Positions 22,212 through 33,854 are shown, counted from the first letter of the stretch. The stretch: DNA of 64,000 nucleotides from Perognathus longimembris pacificus (GCF_023159225.1 NC_063167.1:70495798-70559797), one strand, 5' to 3'. Notes: generated from the sequence alone by a model not told the origin. A program made the numbers and translations.

Positions 22212-22428
22212 TTTTTTTTTTTTGTTTGTTTGTTTTATGCCAGTCCTGGGGCTTGGACTCAGGGCCTGAGCACTGTCCCTGGCTTCTTTTTGCTCAAGGC
22301 TAGCGCTCTGCCAGTTGAGCCACAGTGCCACTTCTGGCCATTTTCTGTGTATGTGGTGCTGGGGAATTGAACCCAGAGCTTCATGTATGTGAGGCAAGCA
22401 CTCTTACCACTAGGCCATATCCCCAGCC
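22212..22428 (-). mobile_element. Type 2 SINE, minus strand, with target-site duplication
   Basis: A T run, 'gggcttggactcagggcctg', 'cttctggccattttctgtg' and the reversed head 'aggccatatccccagcccc' identify the element. The flank 'cacagtctt' occurs on both sides (22203-22211 and about 22433-22441), so this insertion has its own duplication. It is the left end of duplication copy A. Confidence 0.88.
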
Positions 22429-23026
22429 CCCCACACAGTCTTCCTTCCTCCCTTCTGCTCACTTACTCAGTGTCTGTTTGTTTCCTTCTATTTTTTCACT
22501 GTTTTACAGTTTTGTATTGTCTTTAAGCAGTTGTGCAAAGGGCTTTCAATCCAACGTGTCGGGTGCATGGTACCTCCTGCCCCTTTTCTACGAACAGAGA
22601 AGACAGCTTCTGGGCTCTGTAGTGTCGATGGATGGACAGCGCGGTTAATCAAATGGGACAGAACACTTTCTAACTCAAGAGAGCCCGGAGCACCCTTGCC
22701 AGGGGAGCCCCTATCCTCCCAGGCCCTGAATCTTCCTCTTTCTCACAAGATAGTTCAAAGCCGTTGGCTTTGTGAACCGACCAAAGTCCCTTCAGTATTT
22801 AACTTCTAACTACTGACAACTTTTTGTGGCATGTTTTTGTGTCTGGCATGTCCATCCAGGACCGGGCATACTGGAATCCTTAATCATTATTTTTACATCA
22901 CAGCCAAACCAAAAGAGTTGAAAGAGTAAGAACTCTTCGTTGTTGGTGTGTGTGTATGTGTGTGTGTGTGTATGAAAAGCTCAAATGCACGTACAAGAGA
23001 CACATCCAAGTAAAAAGATCATCCAC
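22239..23026 (+). repeat. Interspersed duplication, copy A
   Basis: The type 2 SINE plus about 590 bp of non-SINE sequence reappear, nearly unchanged, at 34158-34961 in the same orientation. Substitutions are few (for example at 'ggtacctcctg' versus 'ggtaccgcctg'), and the GT run near 22946-22972 differs in length. The shared segment ends at 'agatcatccac'. Copy A is probably the source, because its SINE has flanking duplications and copy B's does not. Confidence 0.93.
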
Positions 23027-23930
23027 AAGCAAATCACCTTCATCTTTCATCACAAATGTCGTATTTGCATCCTTGGGATGTCGTTATCATTTCTAGTCAT
23101 CACATTTTAAATAGTGCACTGGACAGACGGATTTATTTTGTCCACGCGCGTTGGCTCATGTCACGTGTGCGGGGGCTGTGTGTGCTTCTGAAGCCACACA
23201 TGGATGTAATTTCACCAGCCAGCGTTCTCATTGATATGGTGATGCAGGTTTTCAGCCTGGCTTTCTTTGTGTCTCAGACCTGGGTCCCGGTGGCAATGAA
23301 GTGTCGCTGTGCCTCCTCTGGGGTCCCTGAAGCCCAGGTTGTGTTTGCGGATGGGGAGAATTAATGAGAGCAGAAAGGCTTTCTTCCCCTGGCCTCCCCA
23401 ACCCCATCTGTTCAAACAAAAGGCTGTGAGGGAAAGAGAAGGGGGACCCTGCTGGTCAAGGGGGGTGGAGTGATGACAAACCTCCTTGTGCCACATTTCA
23501 GCACATGCAACCCTTTTACGCTGTGTGGGAGCTTTTATTCAGACAAAAGGAAGTCAGGCCAATGCCATTCTCATGGGTTGTTTTTTTTTTTCAAGTATTA
23601 AACTAATACATTAGGCCTGGAGGCTTAGAGTTTTTGTTTTGTTTTCTTTTCCAATGACTACATTGGTAAGTCTAGATTGAAAAATGCAAAACACGAAAGG
23701 GCAGAAATAAAGGCACTGTGAATGTCATAAAATCTGCGGAGTAACCTGTCCTTTGTGGAGACAAGCTGGACTACTTTCATTTGCTTTGCACAAAATCCAA
23801 GATGCCAGTCGTTCTTAGCAGAGCAAAGCGGTGCACGAAAGCCCCTCGCTCACTTCCCAAGGTGAGTCCATGAGAGGCTTCTAACTCCAGTGGGGACCAG
23901 AAGGCCCGAGACTCAGCTTAGAAGTGAGGT
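23027..23930. other. Intergenic, no recognised feature
   Basis: Single-copy sequence with a T run at 23580-23592. No repeat family or coding signal is recognised. Confidence 0.5.
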
Positions 23931-23944
23931 CAGCCAGGCACCGG

Positions 23945-24190
23945 CCACACAGGCATTAGCTGCTCAGGCCTATCATCCTAGTTACACAGGTGGCTGAGAG
24001 CTGACAAAAGAGGTTTGAAGCCAGCCAGGAAGGAAAGTCCATGGGACTCTTACGTCCAATTCATTGCCAAAGAGCCAGAAATGGAGGTGGTACAACACCA
24101 AATGGTAGAGCACCGGCCTTGAGTACAAAAGCCAAATGAGAACACAAGACAAGGCCCTGATTTCAAACCCCAACACTGGCACAAAAGAAG
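23945..24190 (+). repeat. Type 1 SINE, plus strand, diverged
   Basis: 'ctatcatcctagttacacag', 'aggaaagtccatgggactct' and 'gtagagcaccggccttgagt' are diagnostic. It ends in an AAG/AGG-rich tract (24190-24225). Confidence 0.8.
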
Positions 24191-24654
24191 AGGAAGAGGA
24201 AGAAAGAAGGAGGAGGAGGAGAAGATAGCATATTCTGGAAGGTCATAATAACTGCCAGAGCAGTTCACTGACATTGGCTGGCTCTTGGAGATGACTCCTT
24301 GAGCCCCAGCAGACCCCCTCTTGGGGCCATTTACCAGGCTGTGGGTGTCTTGATCTATGCTACTCCTCACCAGGCAGGAGAAGAAAAGTGCTCCCGGTGG
24401 TGACTTCATTATTTGTGGGTTGGAGCTGTGGATGCTCTTATCACAGATGGGAAAGTGAATCCACCTCCAGACAACTAACTCTCTTCAATGGGTGGGACAA
24501 AGCTTGTGCTTGAAGACAGCGTGACACTGTTCCATGCACACAGATCTGCATAGAGAACGCATTCTGTCCTCTCTGGTAGGGGGAAGAGAAACTCCGTGCT
24601 TGCTCTCTGGTGCCCAGGAAGACTAGATCGGCCAGGAGATTGCCAGAGAAGGAG

Positions 24655-24800
24655 GACACCTGCTCCTCCCTTCCCCTCCCCTCTCCTCCCTTTCCCTCTC
24701 CTTCTCCTCCCCTTTCCTCCCCACCCCTCCTTTCCCTCCCCAGATCCTCCTGCCTCAGCCTCCCAAGTATTGGGATTACTGACCTTACAAGCACATGTGA
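24655..24800 (-). repeat. CT-rich tract plus B1/Alu-like fragment
   Basis: A CCCTCC/CTCC run (24662-24741) is followed by 'gatcctcctgcctcagcctc' and 'caagtattgggattac', the reversed right part of a B1/Alu-type monomer. Confidence 0.75.
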
Positions 24801-25299
24801 GATCTCCCTCCCCCAGGCCATCTAAGTCGCCATTTTTATGTGGCAATCAAGGCAGAGAGAAGTTTGGAGTCACACCTGTAGAAACTCACCTGTGTAGGGG
24901 AGTTGAGTAAGGTCTCCTGTCTTGCATCCCGATTTCTCCCCAAAGTGAAATCAGCAGCTGATTTGGCAAAGGGACAGTGTAGGACTCCCCACAGGAGTCA
25001 TCTTGGTGAATGCCAGAAGCTAGCTGTGGTTACATGACCCCCTAGCCTTATCAGCAAGTAGGGCTAAAGTGTGGGTGTCCGGGGTCCCTGTGTTTAGCCG
25101 GTGTTTCAAGTCAGGGCAGACTTGGGGACTGGCCCTCTTACTCGGGGACAGCCCCCCTCTGCCCCCTCTGGCCCTCTGATGCGGGGACAGCTTCCCTCTG
25201 CCCCCTCTTGCCCAGGCCTGCTTCCACTCTGAGAGCATCGGCCTGTGAGACACTTTTTGGGGCTGGGGAGCTGGGGTTGGGACACAGTACACAGAACCA
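24801..25299. other. Intergenic, small duplication
   Basis: 'ggggacagcccccctctgcc' (25144) and 'ggggacagcttccctctgcc' (25184) form a short two-copy tandem repeat of about 40 bp. The rest is single-copy. Confidence 0.6.
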
Positions 25300-25490
25300 A
25301 TGATACTGACAAGCTACCCGCTCTATGCCAGGCCGAGGGTTCACACCGTCCCCTTATCTAATCCTTAGTTGCCATCATCCTCTCCATTTCACAGAAGGAA
25401 ACAGAGCCGCATGGGAGGCGACTTCAGGGCCAGATAGCAAAGCTGGGATTTGAACGGTGGGAGCTGGCCTCAAGCGCACATCCTAACCCC
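25300..25490 (+). repeat. MIR-type ancient SINE
   Basis: 'gctctatgccaggc', 'ccatttcacagaaggaaac' and 'agcaaagctgggatttgaac' follow the MIR consensus in order. The element is old and single-sided. Confidence 0.75.
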
Positions 25491-26300
25491 GACTCCCCCA
25501 CCTGGTCCTTCCCCTCAGCAGCCATGGCAGACACTCTGACTGTGGGGAGAATTCCCTGGGCAGTCCCTCCGAGGTACGCTGCCCACGAGCACCAGGCCCT
25601 GGGGAAGGCGAGGATGCATCCACCCGCCTCCACGCAGGTACCAAGGGGACAATCCCTTGGAGCCATCACAGTCCACACTTGGGATAAGAGATCATCAGAA
25701 AAGAGACCTAAATGCTGCTCCCAAAGTGGGCTTTGCCCAGGAGGGAAAGGACCTTCCAGCTCTAGGTGGGAGAGGCCGGCTTCCTGGCCTCTCAGAATGG
25801 GCCTTGAAGCACCCCCTCCCCGTCCCCTTACCCCCTCCTCCCATGTGAAGTGAGTTCTATTTTGAGGACAGAATCAAGCTAGATGAATGGCTGCACAAGT
25901 GACCCAGATCTGGGAAGGACTCTGGCCTCTCATCCATGTACTTAATAGAGTCCTTTCCCTTTAATTGTGTGTGCATCTATCTCTGCCTCCCTGGGAGCGG
26001 CTCTGCCTGGGGGTGGGGGCGGCTGCTGGCTGCTGGGGCTAGGGGTCCCAAGGCAGCAAGCCATCTGGTCGAGGTCATGGGCGGCAGATTACCAATTAGG
26101 AAGCGGGGTGGGGCGGGCTGCACGTGGCGCAGGGCCAGGATCCACTATCATCAGTTGGGGAGCTGGCATGGTGTTGCAGCTGATAAATGCATAGATCTTT
26201 GCTCCTGGAGGATTCTAGTGAGCGCATAGATCTGGTCACTGGGAACTGTCAAAAGTGGAAAATGAAGCCATCTCAGCAAAAGACTGGCACACCCACTTAG
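25491..26300. other. Intergenic, no recognised feature
   Basis: Single-copy sequence with no gene or repeat signal that I can support. Confidence 0.5.
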
Positions 26301-26395
26301 AAGTTTCTCAAACCTTCATGAGCATGTGAATCACAGAAGAATCATGGAAAAGCACTTTTCCAACTTTGTGGGCCCAGCGGTGAACTTAGGGTTTT
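26301..26395 (+). repeat. Possible MER5-like DNA transposon remnant
   Basis: 'agtttctcaaaccttcatga', 'gcatgtgaatcac' and 'tgtgggcccag' resemble the widespread hAT-Charlie MER5 non-autonomous elements. The match is from memory and is weak. Confidence 0.35.
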
Positions 26396-26404
26396 GCGTT
26401 TATT

Positions 26405-27135
26405 ATAAACTAGGCAGCTGGGTGCTGTAATCATAGCTACTGAGGAGGATGAGATGTGAGGATCAAGGATCAAAGCCAGCCCATGTTGGGATCCAGCCTT
26501 TAGACTTGGCGGGGGGCTTGACGCCCTTCCCCCAGCCCTGGGGAATGCGGAAGCAGGCTAAGGTTCTCTGGGTCCGGAACCAGAAGAACTGGCTTTGCAC
26601 CCAGCCCCCAACTCTCTAGCCAGCCCAGGCGCCTCCCAGTCTTGCCCTGGCTCGGCGCTTTCGAGTGACGTTAGCTCAAGGGGATCCTGTAACAGCTTTC
26701 AGCCTATCGGCGTCCTGGCCAATCTCCCTCTCTCGCTATCATCTCCCTTTACCCCCGCCTTAATAAATCAGTTGGCTCTGGAAGCCTCCTCCGAGACTCG
26801 CGTATGCCTGACTTTATTTACCGGTAAGGTGGTAGGCAAGCTTTCTTGTTAGGCTGTGCGCGCGTGAGGTCGGCCCTGACCCCTCCATCCCATCCTGGCT
26901 ATCTGCCGGCCGGGTGTCCAGGAGAGAGGACGAGAAAAGGGGGTGGCAAGAAACTTAGCTGAGCCTTGATCCCCACGCCGGGAGAGGCGACTGAGCCCGA
27001 CAAGCCTAGGCAGGGAAGTCTGAGAGATTCTTATCTCCAAGGAAGTATCAAAGAGCCAGCAGTGGAGCTGTGGCTCAAGTGGTAGAGCACCCATCTTGAG
27101 TGAAAAAGCTGAATTCAAGCCCTAGTAAAGCACAA
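26405..27135 (+). repeat. Type 1 SINE split by a solo LTR
   Basis: The SINE head occupies 26405-26483 ('gctactgaggaggatgagat', 'caaagccagccca'). It resumes at 27003 ('agcctaggcagggaagtctg') through the ID-like tail 'gagctgtggctcaagtgg' to about 27135. The interruption falls exactly at the LTR. Confidence 0.9.
26484..27002 (+). mobile_element. Solo LTR, class II (ERVK/IAP-like) endogenous retrovirus
   Basis: This 519-bp block starts TGTTGGGATC and ends CGACA, the TG...CA boundaries expected of an LTR. It contains a poly(A) signal AATAAA at 26762-26767. It sits inside a type 1 SINE and is flanked by a 6-bp target duplication with one mismatch (agccca at 26478-26483, agccta at 27003-27008). Six-base duplications and the TGTTGGGA start are typical of rodent IAP/ERVK LTRs. 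No gag, pol or env sequence is present, so only the LTR remains after recombination. CpG content is higher than in the flanks. Orientation is set by the poly(A) signal. Confidence 0.82.
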
Positions 27136-27344
27136 AACAAAACAAACCAGGAAGTGCTAATACTGTTAGTCAGAGGCCATTTTTTGATGCAAGGTTTTAG
27201 AATGCGTGCTCCCTGGTTTTCTGCCTTCCCTTTAGTAATAATCTACATAGAACCTGGGTTCTGTGGTTCCACATTCTGCTCCAGCTCCAGATTAAATGAG
27301 AGTCTTCCTGTGTGCTCTTTTCTGTTTATGAAAAATAAGTCCTT

Positions 27345-27570
27345 AGAAGCTGGGCACTGGTGGCTCACGCCTGTAATCCTAGCTACTCAGGAGACTGAGA
27401 TCTGAGGATCACTATTTAAAGCCAGCTTTGGGGAAGGAAAGTCTGTGAGAGTCTTATCTCCAACTAACCACCAGAAAACTGGAAGTGGAGCTGTGGCTGA
27501 AAGTGTTACAGCAATAGCCTTGAGCCTCTGTCAGGAACAGAGCCCAGACCCATGACCACAAAAAAGTAAT
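27345..27570 (+). repeat. Type 1 SINE, plus strand
   Basis: A well-preserved head 'ctgggcactggtggctcacg' is followed by 'gagactgagatctgaggatc' and the tail, then an A-rich end. Confidence 0.9.
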
Positions 27571-27659
27571 AATAATACCTTTTATCTCTAAAATAAGGTC
27601 TAACTACTAATTCCCCAGATCAGTTAATAATTCATCTAATATCCTGTCCATATTCAATT

Positions 27660-27886
27660 TTTTTCTGACACTAAAATTTGAACTCAGAACCTTGAACTTT
27701 CTCAGCTTGCTTGCTAGGCTGGTACTCTATGACTTGATCCATGCCTCCAGCCAAGCTTTTTGGTGGTTAATTTGGAGGTGGAGTCTCATAGACGTTTCAG
27801 GCCAGGCTGGCTTTGAACCATAATCCTCCAAATTTCAGCTTCCTGTGTAGCTGGGATTACAGACATGAGCCAACAGTGCTCAGCCC
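27660..27886 (-). repeat. Type 1 SINE, minus strand
   Basis: 'tttttggtggttaatttgga', 'ggctggctttgaaccataat' and 'gctgggattacagacatgag' give the reversed element at full length. Confidence 0.87.
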
Positions 27887-28854
27887 ATGATCTATTTTAA
27901 CAAATTGTCTATAAATGTCTTTTTAATAGATGATTTGTTTGAATCAAAATCGGAACCTTCTCCACAGAGCGCATTTTTATTGATTTGGTTCTTAAGTCTC
28001 TTTTAACCTCTAAGCGTTACTATTATTTATTTTTGTTGCTGTTGTTTTCCATGCCTTTGTTTAGCCTGTCCTGTGTGTGTTTTGAAGCAGCACTTTATCA
28101 CTGGTGCTCAGTGCTTCTGCCCAGGGTGCTGAGGAATGGACTGCCAGCTTCTGAGACCTGACTCACACCCTCTTCAGCACTTAGCCCAGTGCCTGGCATT
28201 CAGTACTCAGTCTGTACGGAGGCTTCTGGGACCAGTGGGTGCCCACCACAGTGCCTCTGACATGCAGGTGTCAGGGATTTTCAAATGAGTTTTAATTGTT
28301 TCGCCTCAGAAATCTCCACTCACGTGGGTCTCAGAGCCAAAAGCCTTGGCTGGAGTTGGAGAGCCCATGGCGCTGTGGGTGAGAGACGAGGGGAAGGGAC
28401 TAGACTCAAGGCAGGAGCTTCCCTGGTCTCTGCCTTGAGGAGTCGGGATGGGAAAGGCGGAGGCCCATTGGGAGCAGAGCTGAGGCCACTTTGTCCAGAC
28501 GCACACACGTGTGGCTGACCAAACCCTGAGCACTGCTCTTCCAGCGGGGAGGGGGCGCCAAGCCTCCTGGTGGAGTGTTGCCCCCAGGAAGTGTTGTGTC
28601 CAGCTGGGGCCTGGAGAGGTGCAGCCAGGCCAGGAGGTGGATGGCAGGGAGTAGAGGCTCTGGGGTGGTGGACGGCGGGATGGAGCTGAGCTTGTGAAGG
28701 TGATGGGTGTGGGGCAGTGCCCAGTAGGGGGCACCCTGGTCCATGCAGATGTAGGGGTGCTGGACAGAGGCACTGCCAGGAAGGCTGTGCTGAGGTCCTG
28801 GGCCCCAGAGACCCCTCAAAGGGACATAGGCTTCAAGGGAGGGGCCCAGGCTCC
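27887..28854. other. Intergenic; possible MIR remnant
   Basis: 'cagcacttagcccagtgcctggcattcagtactc', in part, at about 28173-28210 resembles the 5' part of a MIR in reverse. The minus-strand open frames at 28306-28867 (up to 155 codons) lack any recognised domain and are not called. Confidence 0.45.
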
Positions 28855-29030
28855 AGATGCCAGCCACCCCCCTTCCCCTCCCTTTTACCCCCTCCCTTCC
28901 CTGTCACCCCCTACCTTCCCTGCCTTCCCCTCCCTTCCCTGCCTCTCCCCTCTCCTCCTCCCTGCCTCCCCACCTTCCCTGCCACCCCGTCCCCTCCCTG
29001 ACACCCCCCTCCCCTTCCTGCCTCCCCTGT
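28855..29030. repeat. CCTTCC/CCCTCC pyrimidine-rich tract
   Basis: About 175 bp of nearly pure pyrimidine on plus, in degenerate 'cccctcccttccctgcct' units. Confidence 0.9.
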
Positions 29031-30230
29031 AGTGACATGCCTGTGACTTGCAGTCAACTCACCTTTTGTCCTGCCCCATCTGCAGCCCGCTAACTGGACA
29101 AAGCTCCCAGCTATGGCTCTCCTGGGTTTCCCATGGCTGGCAGCATGATGCCCCTCTCCTGAGATTGGGTGAGGAGTTGAGGTGCTCAGGCCCCCAGATG
29201 TGGTCTTCTGTGGTTGCTCCCTCCACACCTTCCCTCCAGGAGCCCCTCTAACCACAAAAGCCAACAGGCACCCAGCATGCTCTCTGATTCCCTGCCCCCC
29301 ACCCTCCCACCCCCGGCATGCTGTCCCATCCTGGCACTCCAGAATCTCACTCCAGTTCTCATGCCCTCCCTGCACTGGGGAAAGGGGCCTTAGTCACAGA
29401 AGCCACGGGCCCAGTCTCACTTGGGTCTCCCATTGTCTGCCGAAGCCTGCCCAAAGGGGCCCAGTGCAGGCACAATGTCCATGAACCATCTTCTGATTCC
29501 CTTTGTTAAAATTCCCTGCCTTTTGCCTTTTGGGGAGGAGTCCCCGTGGGGTTCGTCTCTATTTCCCTGGCGCTTCCTTGAGATCTGTGTTTGTGTTCCT
29601 TCACTCTTTGTCAGACCTCTTCCCTCACTCCCTCTGTGGGTCCACCCCACAGTGCACGTGTGCCAGGATGACAATGATGCTGGCAATCCACTGGAGAAAA
29701 CCTGTGGGCAGGACAGCCAGGGAGAACTGCAGCAGATCCCTGACCAAGAAAAGCTTCTCCGAGTAGGGCGACCCATGAGCATTTGGGGGCCCAAGCTGTC
29801 CCTTCCTCTCCCCTTCTTCCTGCTGGATTTTTCTTTCCCTCATACTAGGGTTTGTTTGAACTCAGGGCCTTGAGCTTGTTACACAGGCACCTGCCAATGA
29901 GTCAGGCCTCAGCCTCTCTCCCTTGTTAACCTTTCCACCTCCCCTTCCTCTTCCTCCCTCCCTCTACCCTGGCTCACCTCATCCTTAACCCCTGTAAGTG
30001 CCCACACCAAGAACCTCCTTCCAGAACAGCACTCCCCCTTCCACATGGTTCCTGGGTCTGCCCCCTACCCACCACTGCATCTCACTCACTGGCCTGGGAG
30101 GCCAGGCCAGGCCAGTGCCATCGGGAGAAGGGTGGGGAGCTTTACAGAGAGCTCAGCCAGGCTGCAGCCTACCACTGGAACTCACAGCCTCCTTTTGCCG
30201 GAACCCAATCCACTCCTGGAACTTAGGAGA
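29031..30230. other. Intergenic, no recognised feature
   Basis: Single-copy, pyrimidine-rich sequence with several open frames and no recognisable product. A small piece near 29847-29915 ('gtttgaactcagggccttga') may be a SINE tail remnant in reverse. Confidence 0.5.
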
Positions 30231-30243
30231 AAGAAAAGTCTCT

Positions 30244-31289
30244 CTTGGAGAAGAGATAAAAATTGCAAAGAAACATATGAGGAAATGTTCAACATCCCTG
30301 GCAGTAAAGGAAATGCAAATAAAAACAACCCTGAGATACCACCTCACTCCAGTTAGAATGGCCTATACTCTGAACTCAGGCAACAACAAATGCTGGAGGG
30401 GGTGCGGGGAAAGAGGAACCCTTCTCCATTGTGGGTGGGAGTGCAAATTAGTACAACCACTTTGGAGAACAGTATGGAGGTTTCTCAAAAAGCTCAATAT
30501 AGACCTACCCTATGACCCAGCCATTCCACTTCTAGGCATCTATCCTGAACAGCAGGTCCCAAGATATCAAAAAGACATTTGCACTTCCATGTTTATTGCT
30601 GCACAATTCACAGTAGCCAAAATATGAAAACAACCCAGAAGCCCCACCACAGATGAATGGATCCAAAACATATGGTACCTATACGCAATGGAATACTACA
30701 TAGCAATTAGGAATGGTGAAATATTGTTATTCGCAGGGAAATGGTCAGAACTTGAACAAATAATGTTGAGCGAGACAAGCCTAGAACACAGAAAACACAG
30801 GGGCATGATCTCCCTGATATATGACTGTTAAGATGGGGTGACAAGGAGACAGTAGAGACCAGGTCTGTGAAACCAAAAACCTCTTGTCAAATGGTATTTC
30901 CACAGGTTTGGGTCAGCGACCCAACATTATGTAACTAAAACCAAAAAACTACTCAACATATAAAGGTCAAAAATTGACCTCTCAGTGGATCACACTAGCT
31001 CAAAAGCTATGTATGTACATTCATATAAGACTATTGTCGACATACTGTCTATTGTCGACATTACATTTAAAGCCCTAGGCGAATTTTCTTTGGCGTAGGC
31101 CACGTGGCTACTGTATATGTTCTTGGTACATTGTGTATTGTATATATGTCTACCTGACCTAGGGAAGGGAAAGAAAAACAGGGTGTAAGATAACACAAGA
31201 AATGTACAGACTGCCCTACTATGTAACTGTACCCCTTTTGCACAACACCTTGTCAAAAAAATTGTTTAATAAATAAATAAATTAAAAAA
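30244..31289 (+). mobile_element. 5'-truncated L1 with 13-bp target-site duplication
   Basis: This is about 1.05 kb of LINE-1: the C-terminal end of ORF2 (beginning in the [12 protein letters not shown] region and passing through [19 protein letters not shown] and [10 protein letters not shown]), then the 3' UTR and an A-rich tail. A TGA at 30625-30627 replaces the Trp codon expected after AKI, so the frame is broken. The reading resumes in frame to a TAA at about 30830. Flanks share 'aagaaaagtctct' at 30231-30243 and 31290-31302. No endonuclease or RT core is present, so the copy cannot move itself. Confidence 0.95.
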
Positions 31290-31302
31290 AAGAAAAGTCT
31301 CT

Positions 31303-31790
31303 TGGGGTACCATGATAAGACAGGGAAAGTAGAAAGGGACCCCATTCTGTCCCTCCACCCCCCAATCACAGCAGCCTTCCCCAGTACTGCTTACTGTATG
31401 AGGACCCACTCCCTAGACAAGGGAGAGAAATCTCCCAATGGGGCTGGATCTGAAGGCGTTTGTCTGATGCCCAATCACTATTGGCTCAGTGAGTTTCTCC
31501 TACAAAGGGCAACAAGCTGAATGGTCTGCTGTCCACCGCTGTAAGGAAACACTCTCGTAAGGAAACACTCCAGCAGGTAACACTAAAGAGAAGAGGTTGT
31601 CTCAGCCCACAGCGCTGGGGTTTGAGGACTCAGCATTAGTGTGAGCTCAATAGCAGGAGTGCATGCAAGAGCCGTGGTGGCAAGACGCAGGGGGCCAGAG
31701 GTCAGGGAGCCTCCTGCGATAACCTACTCCCTAAGAACTTGGGGTCCCACAGGAGCGGCCTTCATTCCTTTCCAATCATCCATCTTCCCA
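31303..31790. other. Intergenic, no recognised feature
   Basis: A short direct repeat 'gtaaggaaacactc' is seen at 31541 and 31558. Otherwise the sequence is single-copy. Confidence 0.5.
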
Positions 31791-31794
31791 ATGA

Positions 31795-32120
31795 CCCAAC
31801 CACTTCCCATAGCCTCCGCCTCCCATGGCCTCCACCTCCCACGGCCTCCATCCCCTACACTCCCTCCAACCTCCACCCCCAACAGCCTCCACCTGCCATA
31901 ACCTCCGCCCCCCCATGACCTCCATCTCCCATGGCCTCCACACCTAACAGCCTCCACCTACCATAATCTCCCCCGCCTTGACCTCTACCCCAATGGCCTC
32001 CATCCCCACGGCCTCCACCCCCCATGACCTCCAACCCCCCACGGCCTCCACCCCCCATGGCCTCCACCCCGATGGCCTCCACCCCTACAATCTACACTCT
32101 CACAGCCTCCATCCCCCATG
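31795..32120. repeat. Minisatellite, approximately 16-18-bp unit
   Basis: Degenerate copies of 'catggcctccaccccc' and 'catgacctccacctcc' continue for about 325 bp. The Gly/Arg/Trp-rich open frames on minus are readings of this array. Confidence 0.9.
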
Positions 32121-32158
32121 TGCTACCAAGTGAAATGTGCCATTAAGAAGTCCATCAG

Positions 32159-32358
32159 GGGGCTGGGAATATGGCCTAGTGGTAGAGTGCTTACCTAGCA
32201 TGCATGAAGCCATGGGTTTGATTCCTCAGTACCACATAAACTGAAAAAAGCCAAAAGTAGCACTGTGGCTCAAGTGGCAGAGTGCTAGCCTTGAGCAAAA
32301 GGAAGCCAGAGACAGTGATTAGGCCCTGAGTTCAAGCCCCAGGACTGGTAAAAAATAA
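32159..32358 (+). repeat. Type 2 SINE, plus strand
   Basis: 'gggggctgggaatatggcct', 'gggtttgattcctcagtacc' and the shared tail identify it. The target 'agtccatcagg' before it has a near copy after its A-rich end ('agtccattagg', 32372-32382). Confidence 0.9.
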
Positions 32359-32383
32359 AGAAAAATTAAAAGAAGTCCATTAG

Positions 32384-32615
32384 GAGATGGGCGCCAGTGA
32401 CTCACGCCTGTAATCCCAGCTACTTAGGAGACTGAGATCTGAGGATCCAAGTTCAAAGGCAGCCTGGGCAGGAAAGTCTGTGAGACTCTCACCTCTAGTA
32501 AAAGCCAGAGGTAGAGCTGTGGCTCAAGTGGAAGAGCACAAGCCTTGAGCAAATGGAGCCCAAGGATAGAGTCCAGGCCCTGAGTTCAAGTCTCAGGACC
32601 AGCAAAAGGAAAATA
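32384..32615 (+). repeat. Type 1 SINE, plus strand
   Basis: 'gagatgggcgccagtgactc', 'gagactgagatctgaggatc' and 'gagctgtggctcaagtggaa' give a full-length copy ending in an A-rich tail followed by 'agtccatcag', a third appearance of the target word. Confidence 0.9.
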
Positions 32616-32931
32616 AAAAAAGTCCATCAGAATCTGACGGAAAGAAGAAAAAGAAGTCCAATGGCACAGAGAGGCAGTTCTAACAGAACACTGCAGGCTC
32701 TTCCTTGCCTCTCTGCCCTTGTCTGCTTTCTCTGTTCCTATGACCAGTTCTTCCAGGGTTCCTCTGTGCCCGTGGGTGGCCAGGCAGGACCACTGGACAG
32801 AACTCCAGCTCCTGCTAAGGGGGGCACACTCTCCACACCTTCCTCGCCTCATCCCACCCACCACGTAGGACCATGACCTGCTTTCATTTCTCTGACTTTA
32901 GTACCATTATGTAAACATCTATGTCTTTCTC

Positions 32932-33165
32932 CCTTTTTTTTGTTTCCTCTGCTAGTTCTGTAGCTCAAACTCAAGGCTTTGCCCACTTGCTTGGCTTTTA
33001 CAATAGTGAGACAAGTGGCAACTCTACTACTCAAGCCACTTTTGACTGTTGGTCTTAACTGGAAGTAAGAGTCTCATAGAATTTCCTGCCTGGGCCAGCT
33101 TTGAACTTCAGTCCTCCGATCTCTGCTTCCTGAGTAGTTAGGATGACAGGTGTGAGCCTGTCACA
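32932..33165 (-). repeat. Type 1 SINE, minus strand, diverged
   Basis: 'ctactactcaagccactttt', 'agagtctcatagaatttcct' and 'gatgacaggtgtgagcc' mark the element. Confidence 0.8.
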
Positions 33166-33194
33166 GCAAACATTTTGCTTCTTCTAGAAGTTCC

Positions 33195-33560
33195 TTTAAG
33201 AAGGTACTGTTTAATTCTATTGATGATAAAAATCAAGGTTGGGAAAGTTAAATAGCTTATTCACAGTCTCACAGCCAGTTTTTTTTTGTTTTTTTTGTGC
33301 CAGTCTCTGGGCTTGGACTCAGGGCCTGAGCAGTGTCCCTGGCTTCTTTTTGCTCAAGGCTAGCACTCTGCCACTTGAGCCATAGCACCACTTCTGGCCA
33401 TTTTCTATATATGTGGTGCTGGGGAATTGAACCCAGGGCTTCATGTATACGAGGCAAGCGCTCTTGCCACTAGACCATATTCCCAGCCCCCATAGCCTGC
33501 TTTGGTAGTGACACTGGGGTTTGAGGCTCAATTCTAGAGCTCTTGCCCTGATGCAGGCCT
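33195..33560 (+). repeat. MIR interrupted by a type 2 SINE
   Basis: 'gttaaatagcttattcacag' and 'tctcacagcc' follow the MIR core, stop at 33280, and resume after the inserted SINE with 'gacactggggtttgaggctc'. This is an old element hit by a younger one. Confidence 0.65.
33281..33490 (-). repeat. Type 2 SINE, minus strand
   Basis: A T run, 'gggcttggactcagggcctg', 'ggggaattgaacccagggct' and the reversed head 'agaccatattcccagccccc' give a full-length copy. Confidence 0.92.
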
Positions 33561-33854
33561 TGCCATACTTTATCCAGATAGAAAATGTTATGCCTTGTTG
33601 TGGCTGCCTGGCTCTGCCACTGTAGTTCAAGGACCACCATTAATGACACAAGTGGTGCAGCTATTTTCCAATAAACCTTTATGTGTACTGCGATTTGAAT
33701 TTTGTGTCATTTTCACATGGCAAATATTGTCAACACTTAATCTCAATGACTCTGTACTGCTTTCTTTGTGAACTGTTGACAATCTCCCACCATACTTCCA
33801 AACCCAAAATTTCAGTATTTCTGTAAAATATCTATTGGTTGTCCTTACACTTGA

